In this document: in pieces, positions 47,101 to 56,190 of the stretch | How positions within the stretch are numbered: position 1 is the first letter of the stretch | Layout: every line of letters begins with the position of its first letter | NCBI RefSeq assembly: GCF_035994185.1 | Contig: NZ_CP108538.1 | Coordinates: forward strand, 310,001-374,000 | DNA: 64,000 bases | Source: Streptomyces sp. NBC_01217 | Lineage (GTDB): Bacteria > Actinomycetota > Actinomycetes > Streptomycetales > Streptomycetaceae | Direction: 5' to 3' | Notes under the pieces: generated by a model | What the model was told of the DNA's origin: nothing | Database searches by the model: none | Seen by the model: only the letters and a program-made list of their open reading frames with translations | Program-made: the position numbers and the translations under genes

Positions 47101-48264
47101 ATGATCCGGTTCGAGCAGGTCAGCAAGGTCTATCCGGACGGTACGAACGCGGTCGACGGTCTCTCCTTCGAGGTCGCCGAGGGAGAACTGGTCACCCTCG
47201 TCGGACCTTCCGGCTGCGGCAAGACCACCACGATGATGATGGTGAACCGGCTGATCGAGCCGTCGTCGGGCCGCATCCTGGTCGGCGGCCAGGACGTCTC
47301 GGGCGTGGATCCGGTCAAGCTGCGCCGCCGGATCGGCTACGTCATCCAGCAGGTCGGGCTCTTCCCGCACCGCACGGTCCTCGACAACACCGCGACCGTT
47401 CCCGCGCTGGTCGGCTGGAAGCGGGCGAAGGCCCGGGAGCGGGCGGCCGAGCTGCTGGATCTGGTGGGCCTGGACCCGAAGACGTACGGTTCCCGCTACC
47501 CCGCGCAGCTCTCCGGGGGCCAGCGTCAACGGGTCGGCGTGGCCAGGGCATTGGCCGCCGATCCGCCGGTGCTGCTGATGGACGAGCCGTTCGGCGCGGT
47601 CGACCCGGTGGTGCGTGAGCGGCTGCAGAACGAATTCCTGAATCTGCAGGCGACGATCAGGAAGACGGTCCTGATGGTCACCCATGACATCGAGGAAGCG
47701 GTCCGGATGGGCGACCGGATCGCGGTGTACGGGGCGGGGCGCATCGAGCAGTTCGACAGCCCGGGTGCGGTGCTCGGGTCTCCCGCGACGGCGTATGTGG
47801 CGCAGTTCGTCGGCACCGACCGGGGTCTCAAGCGCCTCTCCGTCACCACGATCGAGCCGGACGATCTGGAGGAGCCGCCGGTCGCCCGGCTGGACGAGCC
47901 GGTCAGGTCGGCGGCGGCGCGGCTGAACGGTGCGGGGGCCCGGTGGGCGGTGGTGCTGAACGGCGAGGGAGAGCTGCACGGCTGGGTGTCGGCGGATTCG
48001 CTGCGGACCGCCGGGGGTCACGGCACGGTCGGCGAGCTGGCCCGCCGGATGGACGCCTGGGTGCCGGTCGGCGCGCCGCTGAAGCAGGCGTTCAGCGAGA
48101 TGCTCCAGCACGACGCCGGATGGGTCGCGGTACTGGACGGGTCGCGGTTCCTCGGCGTGCTGACCCCGGCCAAGCTCCACGAGGCGCTGCGCCGCTCGGT
48201 GGACGCGGACGCACGGGGAGTGGGGCGGGACGAGGTGCAGTTCGACTCGGTGGCGGACGCGTAG
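47101..48264 (+). CDS. Osmoprotectant-type ABC transporter ATPase with CBS domain (ProV/OpuCA-like)
   Basis: A 387-residue ATPase: Walker A GPSGCGKTTT, Q-loop VIQQVGLFPHRT, signature LSGGQRQRVGVARALAADPP, Walker B VLLMDEPFGAVDP, switch His in MVTHDIEEA. The C terminus (about 265-380) is a CBS pair that in relatives senses ionic strength. Family members power glycine-betaine/choline uptake. No permease or binding-protein gene follows here (the next gene is opposite), which is unusual; the partners may lie elsewhere. Confidence 0.9.
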   Translation: MIRFEQVSKVYPDGTNAVDGLSFEVAEGELVTLVGPSGCGKTTTMMMVNRLIEPSSGRILVGGQDVSGVDPVKLRRRIGYVIQQVGLFPHRTVLDNTATVPALVGWKRAKARERAAELLDLVGLDPKTYGSRYPAQLSGGQRQRVGVARALAADPPVLLMDEPFGAVDPVVRERLQNEFLNLQATIRKTVLMVTHDIEEAVRMGDRIAVYGAGRIEQFDSPGAVLGSPATAYVAQFVGTDRGLKRLSVTTIEPDDLEEPPVARLDEPVRSAAARLNGAGARWAVVLNGEGELHGWVSADSLRTAGGHGTVGELARRMDAWVPVGAPLKQAFSEMLQHDAGWVAVLDGSRFLGVLTPAKLHEALRRSVDADARGVGRDEVQFDSVADA

Positions 48265-48311
48265 GGGCGCGCGCCGTGCAGGCACGCCCCGGCCCCCCGT
48301 CGGGAGTTGTC

Positions 48312-48587
48312 CTACCGCCCGCGCCGGTAGCTGCTGCCGTCCTTGGGGCGGACCAGCAGTCCGGCGACGACCAGATAGCGGCGCAGCGCCGAGCAGTCCT
48401 CGTGCACCGTGAGCAGTGCGTCGTTGACCTCGCGCTCGGTATAGGCCCGGTCCCGCTCGAAGAGCGTCTCGGTGAGGTGGACCAGCAGCTGCTCGCGGCG
48501 GGCGGTCCTGCGGGGGATCGCCTTCAGCCGGCCGTGCGAGAAGAGGGCGTCAACCTGGTGCGAACCCCGTGAATCGTTGTCGGACAT
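48312..48587 (-). CDS. DUF2087-domain protein
   Basis: A 91-residue protein: HGRLKAIPRRTARREQLLVH, then LFERDRAYTEREVNDALL and a C-terminal ALRRYLVVAGLLVRPKDGSS. This winged-helix-like DUF2087 domain is often found at the C terminus of metalloregulators; here it stands alone. Start at MSDNDSRG. Function unknown. Confidence 0.8.
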   Translation of the reverse strand: MSDNDSRGSHQVDALFSHGRLKAIPRRTARREQLLVHLTETLFERDRAYTEREVNDALLTVHEDCSALRRYLVVAGLLVRPKDGSSYRRGR

Positions 48588-48754
48588 GGGTGGGAGCGTC
48601 GCAGGCCTCCGGCCTGCGGGCAACGTGTTTTCGACGCGCCCGCGGGCCGGATACCTGCTGTGGTCCGCCCGGCTCCTAGGTCCTGTACGGAGTTCAGATC
48701 ACGGTTCGGGTAATCCGCAGCGCGGAACCGTGTGCGCTTGATAGGCCATCAGGT

Positions 48755-49739
48755 ATGGCACGTGGCGATGTGACCGATGAGCAGTGGTCCCTGATTGAGC
48801 CCCACCTCCCGCTGGGAGTATCCGGACCCATACCTGACCTGCGAAAACACTTCAACGCGACGATGTGGCGGTTCCGCACCGGCAGCCCCTGGCGAGACGT
48901 GCCTGCCGAGTACGGTCCGTGGTCGAGCGTCTACGACCGCTTCCGTATCTGGACGCGCGAGGGCGTCTTCCAGCACCTGATGGAGACGGTCATCGGTTAT
49001 GCCGCAGAACGCGGTGAGGCAGACCTGTCGCTGGTCAGCGTGGACTCTGCTACCTCCCGCGCTCACCACCACGCCGCCGGGATGGTTCTGGACGAAGAGC
49101 AGTTGGAAGCGCTGGTGGAGGCCGCAGAGTCCGAAAAGGGGGCGGGAAGAAGGGACGGGAGCCGCAATACGATCAGGACGGGGACCCGGAACGAGCCGAG
49201 CGGCAGCGGTTGCGGCGACGCCGCCGGGCCCGTTTGAAGGCTGCTGAGCTCGGTCGTTCCCGGGGCGGGCTGACCAGCAAGGTGCACTTGTCAGCCGAAC
49301 GGCGCTGCCGTCCACTGTCGTTCGTCCTCACCCCCGGCCAGGCCGGTGACAGCCCGCAGTTCGCGCGGGTCGTGGACAAGATCAAGGTCCGTGGCAGGAG
49401 GGGCGGCCCCGCACCCGCCCGGACGCGGTCGCCGGCGACAAGGCGTACTCCTCCCGCCGCAACCGCGCCTACCTGCGCAAACGCCAAATCCGGGCGGTGA
49501 TCCCGGAGAAGGCGGACCAGACGGCCAACCGCAAAAAGAAGGGCTCGCGCGGAGGCCGCCCCGTCAGTCACGACGCCGAGCTGTACAAGGACCGCAACAC
49601 GGTCGAGCGGTGCATCAACCGGCTGCGCAACTGGCGCGGGATCGCCACCCGCTACGACAAGACTCCCGAGAGCTACCTGGCCGGACTCCACCTGTGCGGC
49701 ACGATGCTGTGGCTACGCAGCATCACCCGACGAGCATGA
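48755..49739 (+). pseudogene. IS5-family transposase with programmed -1 site and one extra frameshift
   Basis: Part A (48755-49141) reads MARGDVTDEQWSLIEPHLPL, WRDVPAEYGPWSSVYDRFRI and SVDSATSRAHHHAAG (first DDE Asp). At 49135 the heptamer A-AAG-GGG fits the X-XXY-YYZ slippery rule; a -1 slip continues with GREPQYDQDGDPERAERQRL and GGLTSKVHLSAERRCRPLSF. Near 49405 the text jumps again to PDAVAGDKAYSSRRNRAYLR, ending KDRNTVERCINRLRNWRGIA. The second jump matches loss of one G in a G run and would inactivate the enzyme unless it is a sequence error. Confidence 0.82.
49135..49141 (+). other. Slippery heptamer A-AAG-GGG for -1 frameshifting
   Basis: In frame with part A of the IS5 transposase (codons GAA AAG GGG). 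After slipping one base back, the second part of the transposase is read. Typical of the IS427 group. Confidence 0.6.
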
Positions 49740-49763
49740 TCTGAACTCCGTACAGGACCTAGC

Positions 49764-49830
49764 ACTGTGCAACGTGAGTTCGCAGGTCACGGGTCTGGTG
49801 TGAGGGGTGGGCGGGATACTCGTGCTGGTC
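49764..49830 (+). repeat. Left terminal-repeat-like end of the structure carrying the 49856 gene
   Basis: GCACTGTGCAACGTGAGTTC and onwards resembles the left end at 51079 (GCACTGTGCATCGTGAAGTT) over about 65 bases with clear but imperfect identity. Its inverted partner lies at 51022-51068. Confidence 0.6.
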
Positions 49831-49855
49831 GTCGGCGGGTGTCCATACCGAACCC

Positions 49856-50746
49856 TCACCTGTGCCGGCGGCGCTGCCCAATGATGAAGGCGAGTGCGAG
49901 CCGGGAAAGGGGCGGCGAGGTGGCGGGTCCCAGGCGCAGCACCCATTCAGGCATGCGGCAGGCGCTCCGGGCCCATATCACGCCCCGGTCGTCCCTGAAC
50001 TCGTAGGCACCCCACTTCGTACCGGCGAAAGGTTCGACGGAGCCCACCGGTGTACCGTCAAGAGCAAGCAGCGCGTAGCCGCCGGGCCAGTCCTTGCCGG
50101 TGCTGCGGATGATGTGCCCGGACACACCGGAGGCGTCCCAGACCACCAGTTCCGGCACGGATTTCCCGGCGCGGCGCTTCTCGACCCGGAACATGGGCTG
50201 TCCTGCGGGGTCGCGGACCTCCCAGTACGTCGTCTTCACCCCAGGCGCAGCAGGCACGGGCCGGGGAAGCGTGACCACCGACGCCGAGCGCCGACCGTCG
50301 GGCATGTGCGCGCCCTTGCCCGTGACAATCAGCAGATCCCCGGGGGCACCTGGTTCCGCGAGGAGCCGACGGGTGCGCTTCCCTGCCCGGACCTGCTGCA
50401 CCGTCAGGGCACCGAATGAGACCAGCCAGAACAACGACAGGGAGACAGGCAGGGCGGCAGCCCTGGGGCCGGGACGGTACGGACCCAACGGGCCGACGCG
50501 CACCTCGACGGTGTGTCCCGCGTCGCTGCGGCTGAGGCCGTAGATTCCGCCGGAACCGGTGTCGCCGCTGGCGGTGCTCCATGTCCCCGTGCACCTGAGC
50601 GGGCTGCGGCTGGCCCCCCGATGACACTCGGCGACCTGCGCGGTGGCCCGCTCTCCGGCCAGGAAGGTGTACGTCAGCACCGTGGGCCAGAAGAGTCCGC
50701 CGATCATTGCCAGGGGTATCGCGGCACGGAGCAACCAAAATCTCAT
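49856..50746 (-). CDS. Hypothetical two-helix membrane protein within a repeat-bounded unit
   Basis: A 296-residue protein: N-terminal helix (RFWLLRAAIPLAMIGGLFWP), a small extracytoplasmic loop with AECHRGASRSPLRCTGTW (a likely disulfide), second helix (AAALPVSLSLFWLVSFGALT), then a cytoplasmic domain of about 175 residues with repeated DGTPVGSVEPF and RDDRGVIWA beta elements. No recognised family. Its helix-loop-helix layout recalls the gene at 20590. It lies between inverted repeats at 49764 and 51022-51068. Confidence 0.65.
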   Translation of the reverse strand: MRFWLLRAAIPLAMIGGLFWPTVLTYTFLAGERATAQVAECHRGASRSPLRCTGTWSTASGDTGSGGIYGLSRSDAGHTVEVRVGPLGPYRPGPRAAALPVSLSLFWLVSFGALTVQQVRAGKRTRRLLAEPGAPGDLLIVTGKGAHMPDGRRSASVVTLPRPVPAAPGVKTTYWEVRDPAGQPMFRVEKRRAGKSVPELVVWDASGVSGHIIRSTGKDWPGGYALLALDGTPVGSVEPFAGTKWGAYEFRDDRGVIWARSACRMPEWVLRLGPATSPPLSRLALAFIIGQRRRHR

Positions 50747-51021
50747 AGTGCAGCAAACTACAGCGGCGGACCGGCCGACACGCGGCCTGAAGCCGCCTGC
50801 CCAGCTCCTCGACGAGCGCCTCCAGCTCGCTCCGGCGAGCCGTGATCCGCTCCAGCTCGGACATTCCCGCTCCGTCCCCGCGATCTGGTGGCGTATCCCT
50901 ACGGCGACGGGTGGTTGGCGGACCCTCGCCGCAGGCGCGGCAGAACCCGAGAACCGCCCCAGCCGCCGAGTCAGACTCTTCACTGTGGAAAGCGGCCGCC
51001 GACCAGCGCGAGCGCGGCAAG

Positions 51022-51068
51022 GCGCGCGCACACCAGCCCACCTGACCAGCCGTTCCCACGATGCACAC
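51022..51068 (-). repeat. Right terminal-repeat-like end of the 49.8-51.1 kb unit
   Basis: Read on the minus strand it begins TGTGCATCGTG and ends GGGCTGGTGTGCGCG, matching the right end of the empty unit at 51329 at most positions and inversely matching the left ends. Confidence 0.6.
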
Positions 51069-51082
51069 CGCTCACTGAGCAC

Positions 51083-51329
51083 TGTGCATCGTGAAGTTGC
51101 AGGTCACGGGTCTGGTGTGCGTGAGGCTCGGGAGGATCGTGCTGGTCGCAAGCGGATGGCTTCGGTGTAGATCATCGGTCAGCGGGCTATTCCCCGGTTC
51201 GTCAGTACCCGCAGGGACCTGACCAGCGTGGTCGCCCACTTCGGGTCGGTGCGAACCTTCGTCGTGCGGCTGGTCCGCCGAAACCCGCGCACACCAGCCC
51301 CCTTGACCTGCAGTCCTTCACGATGCACA
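51083..51329. mobile_element. 247-base MITE-like element with imperfect inverted ends
   Basis: Left end TGTGCATCGTGAAGTTGCAG and minus-strand right end TGTGCATCGTGAAGGACTGC share TGTGCATCGTGAAG and then TGCAGGTCA...GG.CTGGTGTGCG over about 45 bases. No gene inside. Its ends match those bounding the 49856 gene, so the two look like full and empty versions of one element. Confidence 0.6.
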
Positions 51330-51337
51330 CGACTCAT

Positions 51338-51793
51338 TTACTCGACGCTGTCGTCGACCTTGAAGTTGTAATTGACCTGGTTGCCGTTGACCGCGGTGGC
51401 AGTGACGGTGACACCGAGGGTGTCGCTGCCGGCAGTGAGCTCGCAGCGGATCGTGGCGCCGACCCGGGCCGGGAGGTGCTCAGGACAGGAGACCCTGTCG
51501 GGACGCTTGCCGGTGTCCGCGGCGAGCTTGTCGGAGATCGTCTGCGCGACTCGGGCCTTGTGGACGGCCCCGCCCTCGTTGACGCCCGTGTTCTCGGGCT
51601 CTGCGGGGTCGTCGCCGACCGGCTTCTCCTCGGCCGGGTCCTCGTCAACGGCGGCTGCGTCCTCGCTGGCCGTCGCCTCATTCTTCTTCTCCGCGTCGCC
51701 AATGCTGAAGGAGCATCCGGTGGCGAGAAGCACCGTCAGTGCGCCCATCGCCGCCGCGGCCGCAATCCTCTTGTTGCGCCCCGTGTGCTGCAT
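51338..51793 (-). CDS. DUF4333-domain lipoprotein
   Basis: A 151-residue lipoprotein: lipobox LLATGC (Cys27), an acidic low-complexity linker (residues 33-70), and a C-terminal DUF4333 domain with RVSCPEHLPARVGATIRCEL (two Cys, probable disulfide) and TVTATAVNGNQVNYNFKV. Such domains are extracytoplasmic in actinobacteria; function unknown. It ends nine bases from the right end of the MITE-like element. Confidence 0.85.
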   Translation of the reverse strand: MQHTGRNKRIAAAAAMGALTVLLATGCSFSIGDAEKKNEATASEDAAAVDEDPAEEKPVGDDPAEPENTGVNEGGAVHKARVAQTISDKLAADTGKRPDRVSCPEHLPARVGATIRCELTAGSDTLGVTVTATAVNGNQVNYNFKVDDSVE

Positions 51794-52411
51794 TCTTTCC
51801 CCCGTTTATGGATGATGAGATAAAGATCAGGAGTGCAGATCAGCTGAACCGATTCTGCGTACAAGCGGTTCGAGTTGGACTGTTACATGATCAGCACCTT
51901 CTGCTCCGCCGAGCGGCCCCTGTCGGCCCCACGCGAACACTCAGCGCAGCAGGGACTGCTACCGCGGGCGCGATGGGGTCAGCAGGACACCGAACGCGGA
52001 ATCGCAGTCAGCTGCGCTTCAAGGGCAGCAGGGCTCTCCCTGTCGAAGGTCTGATCTTGTTGTTCAACAGGAAGGTCTGGCCCTCAGATGCGGGCGCTGC
52101 GGCAGCGGACGGCGCATGTTCCCTCCACGTCCTTCTCCACTAGATCTCCTAATTTTCCTGAGAGAGAGGCGGCAGGATTGCTCGCCTCGAATCTGATGCG
52201 CGCCCGCCACGGCCGGTGTCAGCCCTGTACGACGGGCACAGTAGCCCGGCCCGGTCGCTGAGTGTGCCGGTCGTTTGCCCCACAAGGAACGGCTGCCGCG
52301 CGCCACGCCGCGCCTCCCGCGGCCCGGCCTATGACGCCCTGTCCTGTCCTGCGGCCGACGCCGGGCGTGGTCAGGCTCCCGCCACCGCGCTACCCGCCCG
52401 CCTCCGTCGGC
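51794..52411. other. 618-base gap without a convincing gene
   Basis: Upstream of a lipoprotein and downstream of a beta-propeller gene, both minus strand. No domain-bearing frame; the segment is less GC-rich around 51820-51900 and 52140-52170, which suits promoter DNA for the lipoprotein. Confidence 0.45.
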
Positions 52412-53659
52412 TCAGACGGCCGGCAGCGCGAAGAGCCGCTTGGCGTGCATCGCGGCCAGCCGCTTGCCCGTCGCGATCACGTACCACTTCTGGTTCTCAC
52501 CGGTGTTGTCGTTGTACGTCCAGCGCAGTTTTCCGGTCGCTGCGTCGAAGGCGTGCACGCCGCCGTTTTTGTCGTGCTCGGTCGCGCCGTACAGCGTGCC
52601 GCCCACCTTGGCGAACTGCCACGCCTCCGCAGCCGAGCCCTCCAGGTCCTCGTTGTGCCAGATCTGCTTGCCCGTACCGGGGTTCACCGCCCACATGCCG
52701 AACGCGCTGTCGGAGGCGTAGAGCACCCCGTCCAGGACCTGCGGATCGTTGAACCAGGTGAACTTCTCATTCGCCAGCGACCAGCGCTCCGTGCCCATGG
52801 CCAGCGCGAACGCCCGCAGCCGCTGCCCGTCCGGCACGATCAACAGGTCCTCGTGCACGGCGAAGCGGTAGTAGTTGGACCTGCCGATCTTCTTCGTCCA
52901 GAGCTGCCGGCCCGTCGTCGTGTCGCGGACGGTCACGTTCTTCCGGAAATCGGTGTACGCGAGGCGCCCGCCGACGACCGCGGCGGTGATGCCGAACTCC
53001 TCGGTCCCCTTGTCACGCTGCTCACGCCAGGCGATCTTGCCGGAGGTGGTGTCGATCGCGGCGATCACGTTGGTCGGCGTCGAGGAGTCCTCCTCCAGGA
53101 TCCCGGCGAGGACGTAGACGTGTCGGTCGTCGGCCGCGATGGGGCGCGGCTGCTCGTACTCCTTGCCCAGGCGGCTGCGCCAGGTCTCCTTGCCCGTGGC
53201 CGGATCGAGGCCCACCACGTCGCCGTCGTACTCGGCGCTGGCGAGATAGAGCGTCCCGCCGCCGGTGATCAGCTTGGCGCCTGGAATAGTGACGCCCGGC
53301 CGTGACCACTTCTCCTTGCCGCTGACGGCGTCACGCCCCACCAGCGGGTCACCCGACACCACGACCGTGTCCCCGATGACCGCGAGCGCGTGGATCCCGG
53401 CCAGGTCGTCGTTGGCTGTCTTCTGCTGCCACAGCGGCTTGGGCGCGGTGCCCGGGGGCGGGGTGGTGAAGGTGTCACCGCCCTTGTTGGTGTCACCGCC
53501 CTTGCCTCCGCCGGGAGTTGTGCCGCCGCCCGACGCGCCCGTTTCCTCCTCGGGGGTGCACCCCCATGCGCCTGCCCCCAGCACGGCCAGGCCGAGCCCT
53601 GTCCCGGCCAGCCTGATCGCCTGCCTGCGTGACACCGCGTGCCCGTCACGTCTGCCCAT
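52412..53659 (-). CDS. Tat-dependent PQQ-like beta-propeller lipoprotein
   Basis: A 415-residue protein. Twin-arginine signal SRRQAIRLAGTGLGLAVLGA running into a Cys (AGAWGC, about residue 34), so probably a Tat lipoprotein. A Gly/Thr-rich linker follows (residues 40-70), then repeated WD-like blades typical of PQQ-binding/BamB-type propellers: AVSGKEKWS, DPATGKETWRS, DTTTGRQLWTKK, NPGTGKQIWHN, DAATGKLRWTY. Probably a binding or scaffold protein outside the membrane; similar domains are the sensor part of Streptomyces Ser/Thr kinases. Confidence 0.88.
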   Translation of the reverse strand: MGRRDGHAVSRRQAIRLAGTGLGLAVLGAGAWGCTPEEETGASGGGTTPGGGKGGDTNKGGDTFTTPPPGTAPKPLWQQKTANDDLAGIHALAVIGDTVVVSGDPLVGRDAVSGKEKWSRPGVTIPGAKLITGGGTLYLASAEYDGDVVGLDPATGKETWRSRLGKEYEQPRPIAADDRHVYVLAGILEEDSSTPTNVIAAIDTTSGKIAWREQRDKGTEEFGITAAVVGGRLAYTDFRKNVTVRDTTTGRQLWTKKIGRSNYYRFAVHEDLLIVPDGQRLRAFALAMGTERWSLANEKFTWFNDPQVLDGVLYASDSAFGMWAVNPGTGKQIWHNEDLEGSAAEAWQFAKVGGTLYGATEHDKNGGVHAFDAATGKLRWTYNDNTGENQKWYVIATGKRLAAMHAKRLFALPAV

Positions 53660-54222
53660 GTCGGTTCCCCGTCCCCGTTTCGCCCGGATGTTGCTGACGC
53701 CCCCTCGGACGTCTTGAGCCCGGTCAGGCTAGCCGTCAGATTTCGGCCAGTCGTCGGGCGGTACGCAACCGGGACGCGTCCGTGAAACTCCTGTCACACA
53801 AGATCAGCGACTCCCGGCACTCGCGTAAGCGCTAATGATCTGCTGCGATGGTTCGCAAGATGTACGGCATCCGCGCCGCCCGCGGAGACGGGATCACTCT
53901 CTCCGCCAGGGGAACCGAGGATCACAACGGACTGCGGGATCACCGGCGCACACGGCCCCCCACCCGGGCACTTGAGGGTGAGTCTTCGTCCGCTGGAAGG
54001 GGAATCCGCTGCGGGCGTGGTCGCGGCGCGCTGTCGAGCAGGTGAATTTGTCCTCCCTATCCTGCGCTCCCGTCCGCAAAGACGGCGTTGGGGACGCATT
54101 GGGGAAACAAGGATAGGAACAGACAGGCAAAGGCGGGAGATTGCCCACACAGTCCATCCCATCGGACCTGCAAGAGCGCCATGGATCAGCGTAGAAACGC
54201 AAGGGCCGCCAAGATCCCGAAT
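53660..54222. other. 563-base gap without a gene
   Basis: Contains the promoter region of the propeller gene. Short open frames show no domain. The right end leads into a tRNA-like segment. Confidence 0.4.
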
Positions 54223-54257
54223 GGACTCATGATCCGTCGGCCGTGGGTTCGAGTCCT
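54223..54257 (+). other. tRNA 3'-half-like segment (possible att-site remnant)
   Basis: GGACTCATGATCC could form an anticodon arm with a CAT anticodon, followed after CGTCGGCC by GTGGGTTCGAGTCC, a T-arm with the TTCGA loop. No D-arm or matching acceptor strand is seen, so this is not a complete tRNA. Integrative elements leave such 3' halves at att sites. Confidence 0.4.
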
Positions 54258-54620
54258 TACTTTGAATGTGCCCTGACCTGCGGAAACCTTCCTTTTAAGG
54301 TGTTGGAGCGTCAACTTCGCCTCAACGGACGGAATCCGCTGCTCGCGAGTTTGGTGCCACGGCGGTCTGTGTCAGCTGACGCTCATCTGACCAGCACGTA
54401 TACGGGGAGACGCGGAGCCGACGAGACCGGTTCTGGGCGTCTGTGCTGCGGCAGGGGCGCGATGTGAGGCCATCCTGAGGCCGCCGGTACCGGGAAGTGG
54501 CCGAGGAGACTGAGTTCTGACCAGTTGTCTGTGTGTCGCCCAGGGCTCTCGTGCCAGAGCACAGCGTAGGCGTGATCGAGGTTCAGGCAGCTTTCCCGCG
54601 GCGGTTTCGACGGCCGTGAT
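54258..54620. other. 363-base gap with unassigned minus-strand coding text
   Basis: Minus-strand text around 54470-54590 (LNLDHAYAVLWHESPGRHTD) looks like part of a protein but I cannot assign it; no complete gene. Confidence 0.3.
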
Positions 54621-54826
54621 GCCGAACCACACCTCGGAGACATCGCCGCGCCGACGCTGGTCATCCACGGCGACCACGACCACCCAGAGATTGCGGTGAT
54701 CGCCGAACGACTTGTCACCGACATCCCTGGTGCCTGCGGCGAAACGATCCCGGACGCCGACCACTACCTGCCGCTCGTACACCCGAACGTCTCACCAAGC
54801 TACTGCTGTCACACCTGCCCTGACAC
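54621..54826 (+). pseudogene. C-terminal fragment of an alpha/beta hydrolase
   Basis: LGDIAAPTLVIHGDHDHPEI holds the catalytic acid and PDADHYLPL the catalytic His; after that a one-base shift gives TPERLTKLLLSHLP and a stop. The nucleophile half is missing. Confidence 0.75.
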
Positions 54827-54887
54827 GCGGGCCATGAACGATCCACAACTATTGACAATTACTCCACAGGCCCCGGGCTGAAAGGAC

Positions 54888-55465
54888 TCAGCGCTTGAGC
54901 GTGGAGGTGAAGTCGCCCGGGAGCTTGCCGCTCAGGCGGACTGCCGACACGAGGTTCCCCTCGGCCGGCAGTCTCTCGACCCCGGCTCACGAAAAGCCGA
55001 AACATTCGGCGATCAGTCGCACCGGCCACACGGGTATCCGCGCCGCAAAGCGGACCGAGACCTGGCCAACACCGGCACAGGCGCCCACCGGCCGCGGTGC
55101 GCCCGGTGCGGTGGCGGACCGTACGGTGACTGCCAGGCCGGCCGCTCGGTGCGACCCGAGCCGCCCATGTCGCGGCGCCGTACGACCGGGACCTGGAGCA
55201 GTTCGGCCGCCAGGCCAGGGTCATTGTCGTGCAGCAGGTTCAGGAGCTCGGGTTGTACGGAACGCACGTTCATCCGCTCCAGGACAGTGAGCTCGGTGGT
55301 GTCCCCGCACCCGGTGCACAGCGTGAGGGGCCAGGCGTCGAGGAGCTTGTGGTTCGCTTTGACGCGGAATCCGCCGTTCGCCCGGAAGCGCCCGGAGGCG
55401 CACCTGTGGCATCGGCGGAGAACGATCGGCAGGCAGGTGGGCACGACCACCCAGTTCTTGGACAC
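54888..55465 (-). pseudogene. DUF1062 protein, frameshifted with nonsense codon
   Basis: N-terminal text MSKNWVVVPTCLPIVLRRCH, LLDAWPLTLCTGCGDTTELT and NVRSVQPELLNLLHDNDPGL matches DUF1062, with CxxC zinc-binding pairs. After VVRRRD the frame is lost, and the C terminus reappears in another frame as ARIPVWPVRLIAECFGFS, an in-frame TGA, then RLPAEGNLVSAVRLSGKLPG to TSTLKR. Not functional as read. Confidence 0.8.
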
Positions 55466-55720
55466 AGAGATACACCGGTTCCAGTGAGAAGACCGCAGCG
55501 AAAAGGAGCGCGGCGCACATGTGCGACGCGCGACGGATCAGCGCTCGGGGGTTCTCACTTGGTGTACAACGGCACGTCCTTGACAGGGTGACTGCGGGCG
55601 TGAGCACGCTAACGGCACACGGGAGTTCTGCTCCACTGATTTTCGGGCGGGTGGCGATGCCTCGCGGCGGGCACGCGCACTCTCGGCCCACCGGACATGC
55701 CCTAAAGACCGTCCGGCCGG

Positions 55721-56190
55721 TTATGGGCGGGGCCGGATCGCGGCAACGGTGACGATGCCGCGAAAGACGTAAACACGCTTGTCGAAGCGGGTCGCTGCCG
55801 CGCGGAACATCCCGGCGCTCGGGAATGGTGTGCTGAATCTGCCGTCGCAGCAGAGATCGGCGGTTCCTGCGGCCTGCAACTGACCCTCGGCCTCAACGCG
55901 CCGGTCGGCCGACCAGCGGCCCACCGCCCGGTCCAACGCGGCGCCGTCGATGCGGCCCAGCAGCCGCCACACCGTCGTCTCCGCCGGCGGACACCGCTTC
56001 GTTGACAGCGCGGACCGGCCCGTACGCCAAGGCGTTCCAGGACGGACGGCGGGGCGTCGGCGATCCACTCGCCCACCGCCAGCAGGGAGGTCGCTCCGGC
56101 CAGAACCGCGCACGTGGTCAGCGCGAGCATGACGACCAGAGCGTGCCATACGCCGCGCGGATCTCGGATCACGGGGCGTCGAGAACTCCA
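55721..56190 (-). pseudogene. Chimeric IS remnant: ISAs1 N terminus joined to an IS5-like C terminus
   Basis: Minus strand: DPRGVWHALVVMLALTTCAV and LAGATSLLAVGEWIADAPPS (ISAs1 N terminus), then in another frame PAETTVWRLLGRIDGAALDR. Downstream the text switches to AAATRFDKRVYVFRGIVTVA, which looks like the last helix of an IS5-family transposase. Two different elements are joined. Confidence 0.65.

Larger units (their letters stand above)
48679..49759 (+). mobile_element. IS5-family insertion sequence (1081 bp) with TA target duplication
   Basis: Ends are perfect inverted repeats for at least 23 bases, beginning GGTCCTGTACGGAGTTCAGA at 48679 and mirrored at the right end, flanked on both sides by CTAG, i.e. 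a duplicated TA (48677-48678 and 49760-49761). It carries one transposase gene in several frames. The near-perfect ends suggest recent arrival, about 6 bases outside a repeat described at 49764. Confidence 0.88.

Noticed and set aside
54223..54300. Complete tRNA gene
   Set aside because: No D-arm or acceptor-stem partner upstream and no CCA-type end; only a 3' half is recognisable.
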